Part shown: positions 33,180-41,557 of the stretch, in pieces
Numbering within the stretch: position 1 is the stretch's first letter
Layout: every line of letters starts with the position of its first letter
NCBI GenBank assembly: GCA_020161505.1
Contig: JAIUNY010000002.1
Span: forward strand, 245,925-309,924
Length of the DNA stretch: 64,000 bases
Reading direction: 5' to 3'
Source: Armatimonadota bacterium
GTDB taxonomy: Bacteria; Armatimonadota; Fimbriimonadia; Fimbriimonadales; Fimbriimonadaceae
Notes under the pieces: generated by a model
The model's input: the letters and a program-made list of their open reading frames with translations, nothing else
Told to the model about the DNA's origin: nothing
Database searches by the model: none
Translations under genes and position numbers: made by a program

Positions 33180-34091
33180 GTGCGTCCCGTTCTGCGAGCT
33201 CTACTCGAAGGAGTCATCGACTATGCCGGACTCTTTCCGCCCGCGAAGCTTCCGCTGGAGGAAGCCCTCGCGGCTTTTCAAAGCCTGGGTGATGAATCCC
33301 GGTGGATGGTTGACCGATTTGTCTGCCCCTCCAACAAACTCGCGGATGCGAACCTTTGGCTCCGCGAATCGGGAGACCGAAACAAGCCCATCCCCGTGAC
33401 CGTAGTCGGCACCGCGATCGAGCACGGCCACGGTGCCGCCGAATCGTTTCGCCGCGATCTCAGCCGGATTGATACCGTCGATCTCCTCGAACCCGTGGCC
33501 TACGAAGTCAAACTCCCTCTCGGCCACGACCTGCACGACCTCCGCAGCTCTCTCCGCGCCCTCGTCAAGAGCGGCATGGTGGATGCCTTCGAGCACATCT
33601 ACCTCGAAATCCCCTGGACCAAAGAACTGGAGGAAGTGATGCACGAAATCGCCTCGGACGTGGAAGGTGTGGGATTCAAGGGCCGCACCGGAGGCACCGA
33701 GGCTGCCGCTTTCCCCAGCGTGGAAAGCGTCGCTGAATTCATCTACCACGCGGCGAGCCTGGAGTGCCCGTTCAAATTCACCGCCGGACTCCATGAGCCT
33801 CTGCGCTACGAGGACACCGATCTCGGAGTGATGCGCCACGGCTTCATGAACGTCGCCCTCGCCTCGGCGCTTGCCCTCACGCAAGATCTTAACCGACGCG
33901 AAATCGAGGAACTTCTGAGCCTCACCGATCCCGCCGCGATCACCATCCTCGATGACGCCATCGAAGTCACCGACTTCTCGCTTTCCGGCGAAGATGTCGA
34001 CACCTTCTGGCAGTGGTTCGGAGGATTCGGCAGCTGCAGCGTCCAAGAGCCCGTCGATGGATTGAAAAGACTGGGATACTGGAACGCATGA
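33180..34091 (+). CDS. Conserved hypothetical protein coupled to fumarylacetoacetase
   Basis: 303 aa, function unknown. N-terminal LLEGVIDYAGLFPPAKLPLEEAL is a conserved-looking block, followed by RFVCPSNKL, then a mixed alpha/beta body with GFKGRTGGTEAAAFPS and a FKFTAGLHEPLRY segment; the pattern resembles a TIM-barrel-like fold but no active site was identified. GTG start near an ATAATC sequence. The stop overlaps the fumarylacetoacetase ATG, so it is translationally coupled and likely acts in aromatic amino acid breakdown (inference). Confidence 0.72.
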   Translation: MRPVLRALLEGVIDYAGLFPPAKLPLEEALAAFQSLGDESRWMVDRFVCPSNKLADANLWLRESGDRNKPIPVTVVGTAIEHGHGAAESFRRDLSRIDTVDLLEPVAYEVKLPLGHDLHDLRSSLRALVKSGMVDAFEHIYLEIPWTKELEEVMHEIASDVEGVGFKGRTGGTEAAAFPSVESVAEFIYHAASLECPFKFTAGLHEPLRYEDTDLGVMRHGFMNVALASALALTQDLNRREIEELLSLTDPAAITILDDAIEVTDFSLSGEDVDTFWQWFGGFGSCSVQEPVDGLKRLGYWNA

Positions 34092-35347
34092 AGCCGTTTA
34101 TCGTGCCGAAGGACGCCACGAGCTGGGTCGAGGTCGCCCCGGGCAGCGATTTCCCCATCCAAAACCTCCCGTTCGCCGTCGTTGACCACAAGGGCCGCGG
34201 CGAAGGCATGGTCTGCGCCATCGGCGACTTCGCCCTCGACCTCACCTATCTCTACGAGGAAGGGTTCATCGACGAAGAAGAGTTCCCCTGGCTCGATTCC
34301 ATGGCCGCTCTCGACCGTGAGATGATGACGGAGCTCCGCTCGCGCATTTTCACCCTGCTCAGCGCAGAGAATTCCGAGCTCCGCGACAACGCCAAGCATC
34401 GCAAGCGCGCCTTGCTTCCCCTTGCCGGATTGGCGTTCCAAGTCCCGATTCCCCCCACGACATTCGTGGACTTCTACAGCGGAATCCATCACGCGAGCAA
34501 CGTTGGGCGCATGTTCCGGCCCGATCAACCGCCGCTCCTCCCGAACTACCGCCACGTCCCGATTGGATACAACGGCCGCGCCTCCAGCGTCGTCGCGACG
34601 GGCACCAACATCATTCGTCCGAAAGGTCAAACCAAAGCTCCTGACGCCGAAGGCCCAAGCTTCGGCCCCACCGCCGAGATGGACTTTGAACTCGAAATGG
34701 GCTTCTACATCGGCCACGGACAAGAAATGGGCAAGCGGATCACCTGTAAAGCCGCCGAAGAGCACATCCTCGGCATGGTGATCGTCAACGACTGGAGCGC
34801 CCGCGATGTCCAGCGCTGGGAGTACCAGCCTCTCGGCCCCTTCCTCAGCAAGTCGTTCGCGACGTCCGTCTCGCCGTGGCTGGTCACCCTGGATGCCCTG
34901 GAACCCTTCCGCATCGAAGGCATGGAACAAGACCCCGAAGTCCTCCACCACATCCGGCGACAAGGCCAGCAGCACTTCGACATCAACCTTGAAGTCTGGC
35001 TGCAGTCCGCCAAGATGAAGAAGCCGCAACGGATCTGCGTCAGCAACGCCAAACACCTCTATTGGTCGATGAGTCAGCAACTGGCCCACCAAACCAGCAA
35101 CGGAACCCCCGTTGAATTCGGTGATCTCTACGCCAGCGGCACCATCAGCGGCCCCGAAGAAGGCTCCTTCGGATCCATGCTCGAGCTCACGTGGCGAGGC
35201 AGCAAGCCCCTCACGCTCGAAGAAACCGGCGAAACCCGCACCTTCCTCGAAGATGGCGACGTTCTGACCATGAAAGCCTTCGCCGAATCCGACGGCTTGC
35301 GGATCGGGTTCGGAGCGTGCTCCGGCAAGATCCTGCCTGCGAACTAA
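34088..35347 (+). CDS. fahA: Fumarylacetoacetase
   Basis: 419 aa. Hydrolyses 4-fumarylacetoacetate to fumarate and acetoacetate, the last step of tyrosine degradation. ATG 34088 overlaps the upstream stop. N-terminal SH3-like domain, then the C-terminal catalytic domain: DFYSGIHHASNVGRMFRP (metal Asp and catalytic His), EMDFELEMGFYIG, VNDWSARDVQRWEYQPLGPFLSKSF, SGTISGPEEGSFGSMLEL. All ligand regions are present. No other tyrosine-degradation enzyme is near. A hairpin follows the stop. Confidence 0.95.
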   Translation: MKPFIVPKDATSWVEVAPGSDFPIQNLPFAVVDHKGRGEGMVCAIGDFALDLTYLYEEGFIDEEEFPWLDSMAALDREMMTELRSRIFTLLSAENSELRDNAKHRKRALLPLAGLAFQVPIPPTTFVDFYSGIHHASNVGRMFRPDQPPLLPNYRHVPIGYNGRASSVVATGTNIIRPKGQTKAPDAEGPSFGPTAEMDFELEMGFYIGHGQEMGKRITCKAAEEHILGMVIVNDWSARDVQRWEYQPLGPFLSKSFATSVSPWLVTLDALEPFRIEGMEQDPEVLHHIRRQGQQHFDINLEVWLQSAKMKKPQRICVSNAKHLYWSMSQQLAHQTSNGTPVEFGDLYASGTISGPEEGSFGSMLELTWRGSKPLTLEETGETRTFLEDGDVLTMKAFAESDGLRIGFGACSGKILPAN

Positions 35348-35384
35348 CCCCTGCCCGTATTCCTACCGGCTTTCGGGCCCAAGT

Positions 35385-35406
35385 CCTGCCCTGGGAACGG
35401 GGCAGG
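35385..35406 (+). terminator. Hairpin terminator after fahA
   Basis: 7-bp stem CCTGCCC (35385-35391) with GGGCAGG (35400-35406), loop 8 nt, followed by CTGTTCTTTG. Confidence 0.6.
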
Positions 35407-35518
35407 GCTGTTCTTTGTTGCAACAGTCATCACACGTTCAGTCACCCACAACGGGGAGAGCGCCAAGAGCGACAAAGACTGACACAGAGACAGCGCGAAA
35501 GAGCGAAGCAGGATCCTC

Positions 35519-35559
35519 ACGGGGAACGGAGAAAAACTCTCCTTTCCCCGTATTTTTTT
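35519..35559 (+). terminator. Strong intrinsic terminator in the fahA-M48 gap
   Basis: Stem built from ACGGGGA and TCCCCGT plus an inner GGAG/CTCC pair around an A-rich loop, followed by T7 (35553-35559). It lies 113 nt beyond the fahA terminator, so it seems to end a separate transcript. Confidence 0.75.
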
Positions 35560-35756
35560 CAGCAAATCTCCAGAGAATTACGAGGTTTTGACCCTCGCTC
35601 CCTCAAGTTATTCGGCTCCCTGCCAATAGTGATACTCGGAAGACGTCCGGGCGCATCAGTCGGCTTGACCGACCTGAGTGACTCGGAAGAAGTGAACCAC
35701 ACCAACGCAATTCGCCGGCTGGGATCTGTCCTCTCCTTCCCAGTCGGTGTTTTTTC
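35560..35756 (+). ncRNA. Candidate small RNA ending at the 35.75-kb terminator
   Basis: No credible protein frame. It contains a hairpin around GTCGG/CCGAC (about 35659-35680), two direct copies of ACTCGGAAGA (35634-35643 and 35677-35686), and an intrinsic terminator. The 5' end is not determined. It does not match 6S, tmRNA, SRP or RNase P RNA as far as can be seen by eye. Confidence 0.35.
35715..35756 (+). terminator. Second strong terminator in the same gap
   Basis: 10-bp stem CCGGCTGGGA (35715-35724) with TCCCAGTCGG (35738-35747), one wobble, loop 13 nt, then TGTTTTTTC. It has no coding sequence upstream. Confidence 0.75.
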
Positions 35757-35856
35757 TTTATCAGGGGATGTTCCACGCACCTTCCCGCTTTTGATCAGCG
35801 AGACTACGAGTTCTCGTTGGCCCTCCGAACAAATTTGACCGTGCGCAACCGGTTTC

Positions 35857-35936
35857 GGGTGCCCCGTTCCCGTCAGGGCCGGGAAACCACGGACTATCAA
35901 TCGACGTCCTCCCCTAAATCAAGTTTGGAGAGGGCG
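35857..35936 (-). repeat. Compound dispersed repeat, inverted copy
   Basis: 35857-35883 is an inverted, about 85% identical copy of the 27-bp unit A at 43295. 35908-35936 resembles the D-unit end (CTCCCCTAAATC then GGAGAGGGCG) at 43560-43585. Confidence 0.55.
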
Positions 35937-35990
35937 AATGCGAGAGTCGTCCGGTGGTGCGAAAAGGACGAATCCCAAACCGCAGGAACC

Positions 35991-36085
35991 GGGTGCTCCG
36001 AACCCTTCAGGGTCGGGATTTCTGCACAAGCACCCGACCCTCGCCCACGCCCTCGGGGAAGGTGGCCAGCGGCCGGGAGGGGCCG
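35991..36085 (-). repeat. Compound dispersed repeat, second copy in this gap
   Basis: 35991-36017 is the inverted 27-bp unit with two mismatches to the 43295 copy. 36040-36085 resembles unit B (CTCGGGGAAGGTGGCC and GGCCGGGAGGGG) of the ccm-operon array. Confidence 0.65.
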
Positions 36086-36169
36086 AACACCGCCCAACTT
36101 CTGAACAAGGGACACCCCCAACTCACAGGAGCACGACTCACCACCGACCCCCAAAACCGAAAGGAAGCC

Positions 36170-37444
36170 TCAGCTCCCCGGCTTCCACAGTTGGAAACCG
36201 AGTTCGAAAATCGCCCGACGGATCAACCTCGCCGTTTCCGCTGACGCCGAATCCACCGTCTGATCCTCCACCACGTCGCCCGGCTCGATCACAAACAACG
36301 ACCGACCATTGCCGACCATCTCCCCGCCGCTCACCGAAAACTGGAAGGTCTGGGGCACTGTGTCAAAGAAATCATTCAACCGCAGAACCGCCCGCGCCGC
36401 CCGATCCTTTGCATGATCGCCCCGGAACGTGTGCAGCTTTTGGCTCCCGAACCACACGTCGAACGTGCCGTCTTCTTTCGGCATCGACCGAGCCGCCAGC
36501 GAGGTCGTCGTCTGGCTGCGCTTGATCGGGATCCCGCGCTCGTTCAAAGCCTTCACCAAAAACCGAGTGCGCTCCTCGCTCGGCGGGTGAGTTTGATAGA
36601 TCCCCCACTGAATCTGCGGCGCAAATCGGTCGCGATAGGCCAGCCGCTCCATAAAAGTGAGCATCCCCACCGGGTTATAGCGACTGACTCCCAAATACTG
36701 AATCGCCCCGTAGTCCGCCGACGTTTCCGCCTGAACGGACCATCCGGACACCAAACCCTGAGTGGCGTACTGAGCCGCCATCGCCGCGCCCATCAAGTTC
36801 TGATCCCGGCTCATCGCCACGGCAATCAGGAGGGGAATATTCAAGATATCGAGCTTTGATTGCTCGCGCCGCAGAGTCGCCATGTGCCGGAACGAGGCGT
36901 GAGCAATCTCGTGAGCCACCACGGCAGCAAGCTCATCATCTGTCTCGGCGAACTTCAACAGACCTTCGTAGAAATAGATGAATCCGCCCGGCAAACTGAA
37001 GGCATTCACGTCATCGCCCTCGACAAGCTTGAACGTGTAGTTGAACTTGCTCAGCCGACGATCGCCCCAGAGTACGTTCACCTGGTTGGCGTTCGCAATC
37101 TCCGCGACCTCCTGGCCAATTGCATCGAGCCGTGCCTGAGCATCTTTGTTCTGACTCAGCTTCAACTCTTTTTCGACGAGAGCCGCGTATTCCCGACCCT
37201 CCTCGACATCTCGCTCGACATCCCGCCGGTGACGAACCTCATCTTGATTCGGCGCGACCGGGGGCTCCGCCGATTTCTCCTCGGTCGGAGGGGGAGGGTT
37301 TTCCTGATCGTGCTTCTGCACCACCGCTTGCAAGTGGGCGGGCAGATGTGCGCGCCAATCGCCTCCACACGACCCCGCGTGAACGTGCCCGCAAGAAGCA
37401 GGCGACGCCGCAAGGACAAGGGCAAGAGTGGCGAGCATGGACAT
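36170..37444 (-). CDS. M48-family zinc metalloprotease, exported
   Basis: 424 aa. N-terminal signal-like segment (MSMLATLALVLAASPASC), Cys possibly lipidated though the box is imperfect. Pro-rich linker, helical stretch, then the M48 catalytic core with HEIAH (residues 178-182) and a third ligand region ETSADYGAIQYL. BepA-like family; likely periplasmic quality control of outer-membrane proteins. The C-terminal 120 residues form an extra domain (TTSLAARSMPKEDGTF and QFSVSGGEMVGNG). Monocistronic as far as seen. Confidence 0.85.
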   Translation of the reverse strand: MSMLATLALVLAASPASCGHVHAGSCGGDWRAHLPAHLQAVVQKHDQENPPPPTEEKSAEPPVAPNQDEVRHRRDVERDVEEGREYAALVEKELKLSQNKDAQARLDAIGQEVAEIANANQVNVLWGDRRLSKFNYTFKLVEGDDVNAFSLPGGFIYFYEGLLKFAETDDELAAVVAHEIAHASFRHMATLRREQSKLDILNIPLLIAVAMSRDQNLMGAAMAAQYATQGLVSGWSVQAETSADYGAIQYLGVSRYNPVGMLTFMERLAYRDRFAPQIQWGIYQTHPPSEERTRFLVKALNERGIPIKRSQTTTSLAARSMPKEDGTFDVWFGSQKLHTFRGDHAKDRAARAVLRLNDFFDTVPQTFQFSVSGGEMVGNGRSLFVIEPGDVVEDQTVDSASAETARLIRRAIFELGFQLWKPGS

Positions 37445-37494
37445 CAGTGTTCTACTCAGCTAGACGGTTCGGCGAACTCGAAGTTCCACCCTGC

Positions 37495-37893
37495 CTAGCC
37501 CGCAGGAGGGTCCCCCAGAAGAATCGGTCGATCCCGATCCCGGTTAACCGTGCATACAATACCGAACGGCCCCTCTGAGTTGTTCACAAATTGATGCGGT
37601 TGATTCGGCAGCACATGCACCACATCCCCTGGCCCGATCTCGTGCCAGGCGTTATCGAGGAGCACTTTGCCGGAGCCCCGCAAAACCACCACGCAATGCT
37701 CATGCTCGTGCTTCTCATGGCTGGTGTAGCCCCCTGGAGCGAGCTCGAAGTACCTCACCTGAAACTCCGCCTGGTCGCTCTCGAACAACACCCGGCGACT
37801 CACCTGCATCCACGTGCCAGGTTCATCCTTGTAGACATCCAGTGGCACGTCTGGCCAAGTCGGCGCATCCGGCGACCCCGCGCGGCGGATCAT
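37495..37893 (-). CDS. Cupin-domain protein
   Basis: 132 aa single cupin barrel. Metal ligand motifs: GGYTSHEKHEHEHCVVVLRGSGKV (three His and Glu) and the second motif LPNQPHQFVNNSEGPFG. Small cupins of this type bind Mn, Fe or Zn and act as dioxygenases, isomerases or sensors. It starts by ATGA overlap with the upstream dehydrogenase, in a three-gene operon with two zinc dehydrogenases, so it may act on the same sugar or alcohol. Confidence 0.82.
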   Translation of the reverse strand: MIRRAGSPDAPTWPDVPLDVYKDEPGTWMQVSRRVLFESDQAEFQVRYFELAPGGYTSHEKHEHEHCVVVLRGSGKVLLDNAWHEIGPGDVVHVLPNQPHQFVNNSEGPFGIVCTVNRDRDRPILLGDPPAG

Positions 37894-38843
37894 GAGAACA
37901 TCACCATTGGCTTCAAAATCTCTCCGTTTTTCATACGCGTGTAGAACTCCGGAAGCTCATCCAGCGCGATGAAATCACTCACCACTTGATCCGCCTTGAT
38001 GCTCCCTAGCCGGAGCAATTCCACTGCTTCCGCCGTGTCATCCGGGCCGCAACTGTAGCTGTTCACCAGAGTCAAATCTCGCATGTAGGCTTTCTCGAAG
38101 TCAAACGGAAGAGCTCCTGGGGGCAGTGGTGAGAAGATCCCAATTCGCGCATCCGGCAAGGCGAGATCGAGAGCAAATTGGAACGCTGCTTCTGTGCCGG
38201 GGCACATCACGATCACTTCGGCGAGTTCGTTGTTCTCGGGGAGTCGCGCATCAATCCCCTGGCTTCGCGCCCATTCGATCCGCGCCGGATTGAGGTCATA
38301 CGCCACGCATCCCGGCAGGCACAACGCATGAAGTAACCCCATGAACCCCAGCCCGATCACCGCGCACGTTTCGCCTTCCTGAACCTGAAGTCGACGAAGT
38401 TGCTTCATCACGCACGCAAGCGGCTCCGTCAGCGCAGCATCTCGAAAATCCAAATCATCCACCCTTTGGCAGTCGTTCAGATTCTCTGCGCTCAACGCAA
38501 ACTGCTCCGCCATTCCGCCGGGAATGAGCTTGGTCTTCTTCCAAGTCGGGCAGTGAACGTACGCGCACCGTAGGCACAGATCGCAGTTCAAACAGGGAGC
38601 ATGGTGATGCGGCGCAACCTTCGAACCTACCGGGAATCGCGCATCCTGCGACTCGATCACCACGCCCGACACCTCGTGACCGATCACATGGGGCACCTTG
38701 CGATCCATGTACCAGGTCATCAATTCGCCGCTGCACAGACCCGATGCCACCGTTTGAACCAACAGCCCGCCCACCGGGCACTCCGGCGCGGGCTCTTCGA
38801 CAATCGCGACTTCGCCGCCGCCCAGATACCGGGCGAGCTTCAT
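37890..38843 (-). CDS. Zinc-dependent medium-chain alcohol dehydrogenase
   Basis: 317 aa MDR-family enzyme. CSGELMTWYMDRKVPHVIGHEVSGVV carries the catalytic zinc Cys and GHE; the structural zinc site HHHAPCLNCDLCLRCAYVHC is present. Rossmann domain CAVIGLGFMGLLHALCLPG binds NAD(P). A shorter C-terminus than usual. Tandem with another MDR gene (ATGA overlaps on both sides), suggesting consecutive steps on a polyol or sugar. Confidence 0.86.
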   Translation of the reverse strand: MKLARYLGGGEVAIVEEPAPECPVGGLLVQTVASGLCSGELMTWYMDRKVPHVIGHEVSGVVIESQDARFPVGSKVAPHHHAPCLNCDLCLRCAYVHCPTWKKTKLIPGGMAEQFALSAENLNDCQRVDDLDFRDAALTEPLACVMKQLRRLQVQEGETCAVIGLGFMGLLHALCLPGCVAYDLNPARIEWARSQGIDARLPENNELAEVIVMCPGTEAAFQFALDLALPDARIGIFSPLPPGALPFDFEKAYMRDLTLVNSYSCGPDDTAEAVELLRLGSIKADQVVSDFIALDELPEFYTRMKNGEILKPMVMFS

Positions 38844-39826
38844 GGTTGGAAAACGTACTTGATCCCGCGGCCTTCTTCAAGATCGCGGAACACCTGCGGG
38901 CCGTCGCTGAGGCTGCGCTCGCCACTGAACAACGCACTGAGATCGAACTCCGTATCCAGCAACCACGAACGAGCCTGGCGCACCGCCTTCGTGCCGAAGT
39001 GGAACGGGCTCAGCAGCGTGATGTCATCGTAGTGGAGACGCTTGGTATCGAACTCGGCCTTCGATCCCGCCGGGCATCCTCCGAACAGCACCAAGGTTCC
39101 TCCGCGACGCACATAACCCATCGCGGCTTCCCACACCTCGACCTTGCCCGTGCATTCGATGACCATATCGAACTCACCTTTCACGTCCGGGAAGGTCACT
39201 GGCTCGGCGCCGAGCGATTCGCCGGCTTTCAGCCGGAGAGGATTGCGTCCGGCAAGCGTCACGCGTCGCACACCCAGATGCTTCAGTGCAGCCACAAACA
39301 TGAGCCCGATCGCCCCCGGGCCAATCACCAGAACTTCCATGTGAGGCTTCGGTTGAGCACGCTCAATCCCTTGAGCCACGCAGGCGAGAGGTTCCAGAAG
39401 AGCCGCTTGGCTGAATCCAATACGCTCCGGCTTCGGGAAGACGTTGACCCGAGCAATCCGCTCGGGGATCAGCAGGTACTCGGCGTAGCTGCCCAGCACC
39501 TTCGTTGACATGATCGACTCGCAGAGATTCTCCTGGTCGTTGAGGCACCAGCGGCATTGCTGACAGGGCGCACTGTGCACGCCCATCACATCGTCTCCGG
39601 GAGAGAATGGAGCGCCATGACCGGCGGCGACGACGGTTCCGCTGTATTCATGCCCAAAAAGGCCGGGCATCGGAATCTGAGGGTGACCGCGCAGGAACGC
39701 CTTGAGATCGGTTCCGCAGGTTGGCGCGGCCTGAACCTTGATCAGCACTTCGCCGGGAGCCGGATCCGGCACCGCCACCTCGCTCAAGATCAATCGGCCT
39801 GGTTCCATCAGAACCAACGCCTTCAT
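38840..39826 (-). CDS. Zinc-binding dehydrogenase (sorbitol/threonine dehydrogenase-like)
   Basis: 328 aa from ATG 39826 (MKALVLMEPGRLIL, the usual MDR start). CGTDLKAFLRG, GLFGHEYSGTVVAAG (GHE), structural zinc Cys set in CQQCRWCLNDQENLC, NAD motif VIGPGAIGLMFVAALKHLG. First gene of a three-gene operon with a second MDR enzyme and a cupin. TAGTCG seven bases upstream resembles the local -10 pattern but lacks the final T. Confidence 0.88.
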   Translation of the reverse strand: MKALVLMEPGRLILSEVAVPDPAPGEVLIKVQAAPTCGTDLKAFLRGHPQIPMPGLFGHEYSGTVVAAGHGAPFSPGDDVMGVHSAPCQQCRWCLNDQENLCESIMSTKVLGSYAEYLLIPERIARVNVFPKPERIGFSQAALLEPLACVAQGIERAQPKPHMEVLVIGPGAIGLMFVAALKHLGVRRVTLAGRNPLRLKAGESLGAEPVTFPDVKGEFDMVIECTGKVEVWEAAMGYVRRGGTLVLFGGCPAGSKAEFDTKRLHYDDITLLSPFHFGTKAVRQARSWLLDTEFDLSALFSGERSLSDGPQVFRDLEEGRGIKYVFQP

Positions 39827-39927
39827 GTGGTCTCGACTATCCGCTCTTTGTGCCAAACGCGCCTCTGTTGAAGGGTGCTGGTACACTTCCCATCCCGATC
39901 CGATTCCCGGATTCTGGGTGAAATCCC

Positions 39928-40386
39928 ATGCCGACCGTCGACACATCTGTCTGGATCAACGCACCGCTCTCTCAAGTCTACGCAATCGCGAGGGACTATC
40001 GCTCATTTCCGGAATTTATGGAGGACGTTGAATCTCTGGTGATCCTGGAAGAGACTGGGTCCCGCGTTGTCAGCGAGTGGGTCGGAAGGGTGCCCACCTT
40101 CGGACTCAAGGTGCGCTGGACGCAAGAAGATCACTGGGATGAGGCCAACCACTCTAGCAAGTTCGCCCAGGTCAAAGGCGATTACGACGTGATGGAAGGC
40201 ACCTGGGCGTTCAAGGAAGAAAACGGCGGCACCCGCTTTGATTCCAGCCTGATGTACGAATACTCCGTGCCCGGACTCGGCCCCTTGGTTGGACGGGTGA
40301 TCTACGGCATCGTGGTCAAGAACATGGAGAGCGTGCTCGGCGCGATCAAATCCCGCGCTGAGACTCAGGCAGGCGCGGCTTCGTGA
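39928..40386 (+). CDS. SRPBCC-family (START-like) protein
   Basis: 152 aa polyketide cyclase/dehydrase-type hydrophobic-pocket protein: VWINAPLSQVYAIARDYRSFPEFMEDVESL (N-terminal strand and helices), GTRFDSSLMYEYSVPGLGPLVGR, and a long C-terminal helix (NMESVLGAIKSRAE). Such proteins bind lipids or quinone-type ligands (COQ10-like). The stop overlaps the next start (GTGA), so it is coupled to a CBS-DUF1385 membrane protein. Confidence 0.82.
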   Translation: MPTVDTSVWINAPLSQVYAIARDYRSFPEFMEDVESLVILEETGSRVVSEWVGRVPTFGLKVRWTQEDHWDEANHSSKFAQVKGDYDVMEGTWAFKEENGGTRFDSSLMYEYSVPGLGPLVGRVIYGIVVKNMESVLGAIKSRAETQAGAAS

Positions 40387-41531
40387 ACCAACCTCCGGTC
40401 CAAACCGGAGACTCCAGCCGACTATGGACATCCCCGGTCGGACTTCTCGCTGTCGGAGTGGAACCCGCCGATGTTGGCAACTCGCTGGCCTCTGTGTCCA
40501 CTCATCTCATCGACTATGGCGTTCCTGCGATCCCCGTGGTTCACGAGGAACGATATGTTGGCCTGGTGACCGAAGCCGATCTCGTCGGTGCCCTTTCTGC
40601 AGGCGCGGAATCGACCGGTGCGATCGAGGGCGTGGTGCGCCGGGACGCTCCCGCCGTCAGTGGCAAGATGCCCGCCACCGAGGTTCTGCGGCTCTTTGAA
40701 TCCACCAGACTCCCGGCCCTTGCGGTGGTGGATAGCGACAACCGTGTCGTCGGCGTCATCACTCCTTCAAGGCTCCTGGCTCCCACCGATCGCGAAGCCC
40801 GGCCGAAGCTGGTTGGCGGGATGGCAACGCCGTTTGGGGTTTATCTCACGGGTGGTGGAGTCAGCGGCGGAGTGCCTCCTTACGCTTTGATCGCGGCTGG
40901 GGCATTTTTGTTTGCGCTATTCGTTGCCGGGGCGTATCTGGCGCTTTTGGTGGGGTGGCTTCTCCCTCGTGAGTTCATGCGAGCCGCCTGGTTTGAGCCA
41001 CTGATCAGCGGGCTGGGGCTTCTTTTCTTCTTCCTTCTCATGCGGCTCGCCCCTTTGACGGGATATCACGCGGCCGAGCACATGGTCGTTCATGCCATCG
41101 AGCAGAGTGAGCCCTTGGAGCGCGAAACCGTCGCCCGGATGCCCCGCGTTCACCCTCGATGCGGCACAAATGTCGCCGTCGGGCTGGCGATTTTTCTCGG
41201 ACTCAGCGGGCTGGCCTGGACTCCCGAAGCGGAGCTTCGTACGGTTGTCGCTCTGCTCGCCACCATGCTCTTCTTCCGCCCCTTGGGATCATTCATCCAG
41301 AGCACCTTCACCACGCGACCTCCCAACGCGGCGCAGCTGGATGCGGGGATTCGGGCGGGGAAGGAGCTCCTCCACCGCTATCAAACCGAAGCACGATCCA
41401 ACGTTTCGCCGCTTCGTCGACTCTGGCAATCGGGCCTGTTTTATGTGATGATGGGCAGCATGGGTGCTGGGCTTCTGGCGTACCTGATCACTGAGGTCCT
41501 TCGACTTCCACCGTACTGGAGGGTAGTCTAG
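40383..41531 (+). CDS. CBS-domain and DUF1385 (YqhQ-like) membrane protein fusion
   Basis: 382 aa. Residues about 15-135 form a CBS pair (VGVEPADVGNSLASVSTHLIDYGVPAIPVVHEER, LPALAVVDSDNRVVGVITPSRLL), which usually binds adenine nucleotides. Residues about 150-382 are a multi-spanning DUF1385 membrane domain: ALIAAGAFLFALFVAGAYLALLV, then GYHAAEHMVVHAIEQ and HPRCGTN, the conserved YqhQ block, then more membrane helices. The family has no settled function; the CBS fusion suggests nucleotide control. Located 26 nt before secG. Confidence 0.82.
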   Translation: MNQPPVQTGDSSRLWTSPVGLLAVGVEPADVGNSLASVSTHLIDYGVPAIPVVHEERYVGLVTEADLVGALSAGAESTGAIEGVVRRDAPAVSGKMPATEVLRLFESTRLPALAVVDSDNRVVGVITPSRLLAPTDREARPKLVGGMATPFGVYLTGGGVSGGVPPYALIAAGAFLFALFVAGAYLALLVGWLLPREFMRAAWFEPLISGLGLLFFFLLMRLAPLTGYHAAEHMVVHAIEQSEPLERETVARMPRVHPRCGTNVAVGLAIFLGLSGLAWTPEAELRTVVALLATMLFFRPLGSFIQSTFTTRPPNAAQLDAGIRAGKELLHRYQTEARSNVSPLRRLWQSGLFYVMMGSMGAGLLAYLITEVLRLPPYWRVV

Positions 41532-41557
41532 GGAATCTGATCTGAGGTATTTGGACC

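Larger units (their letters stand above)
35348..36169. other. Long non-coding region between fahA and M48 gene
   Basis: 822 bp. It holds three plus-strand terminator hairpins, a candidate small RNA, and repeat copies at 35857-35936 and 35991-36085. The short open frames here (35344-35565 and 35559-35900 on minus, several on plus) have no start signals or protein-like composition. Confidence 0.6.

Noticed and set aside
33806..35092. 428-codon minus-strand frame
   Set aside because: Antisense to fahA and its partner gene.
35344..35900. Short minus-strand frames in the fahA-M48 gap
   Set aside because: No start signals, Arg/Ser-rich shadow-like composition, and they run through terminator hairpins.
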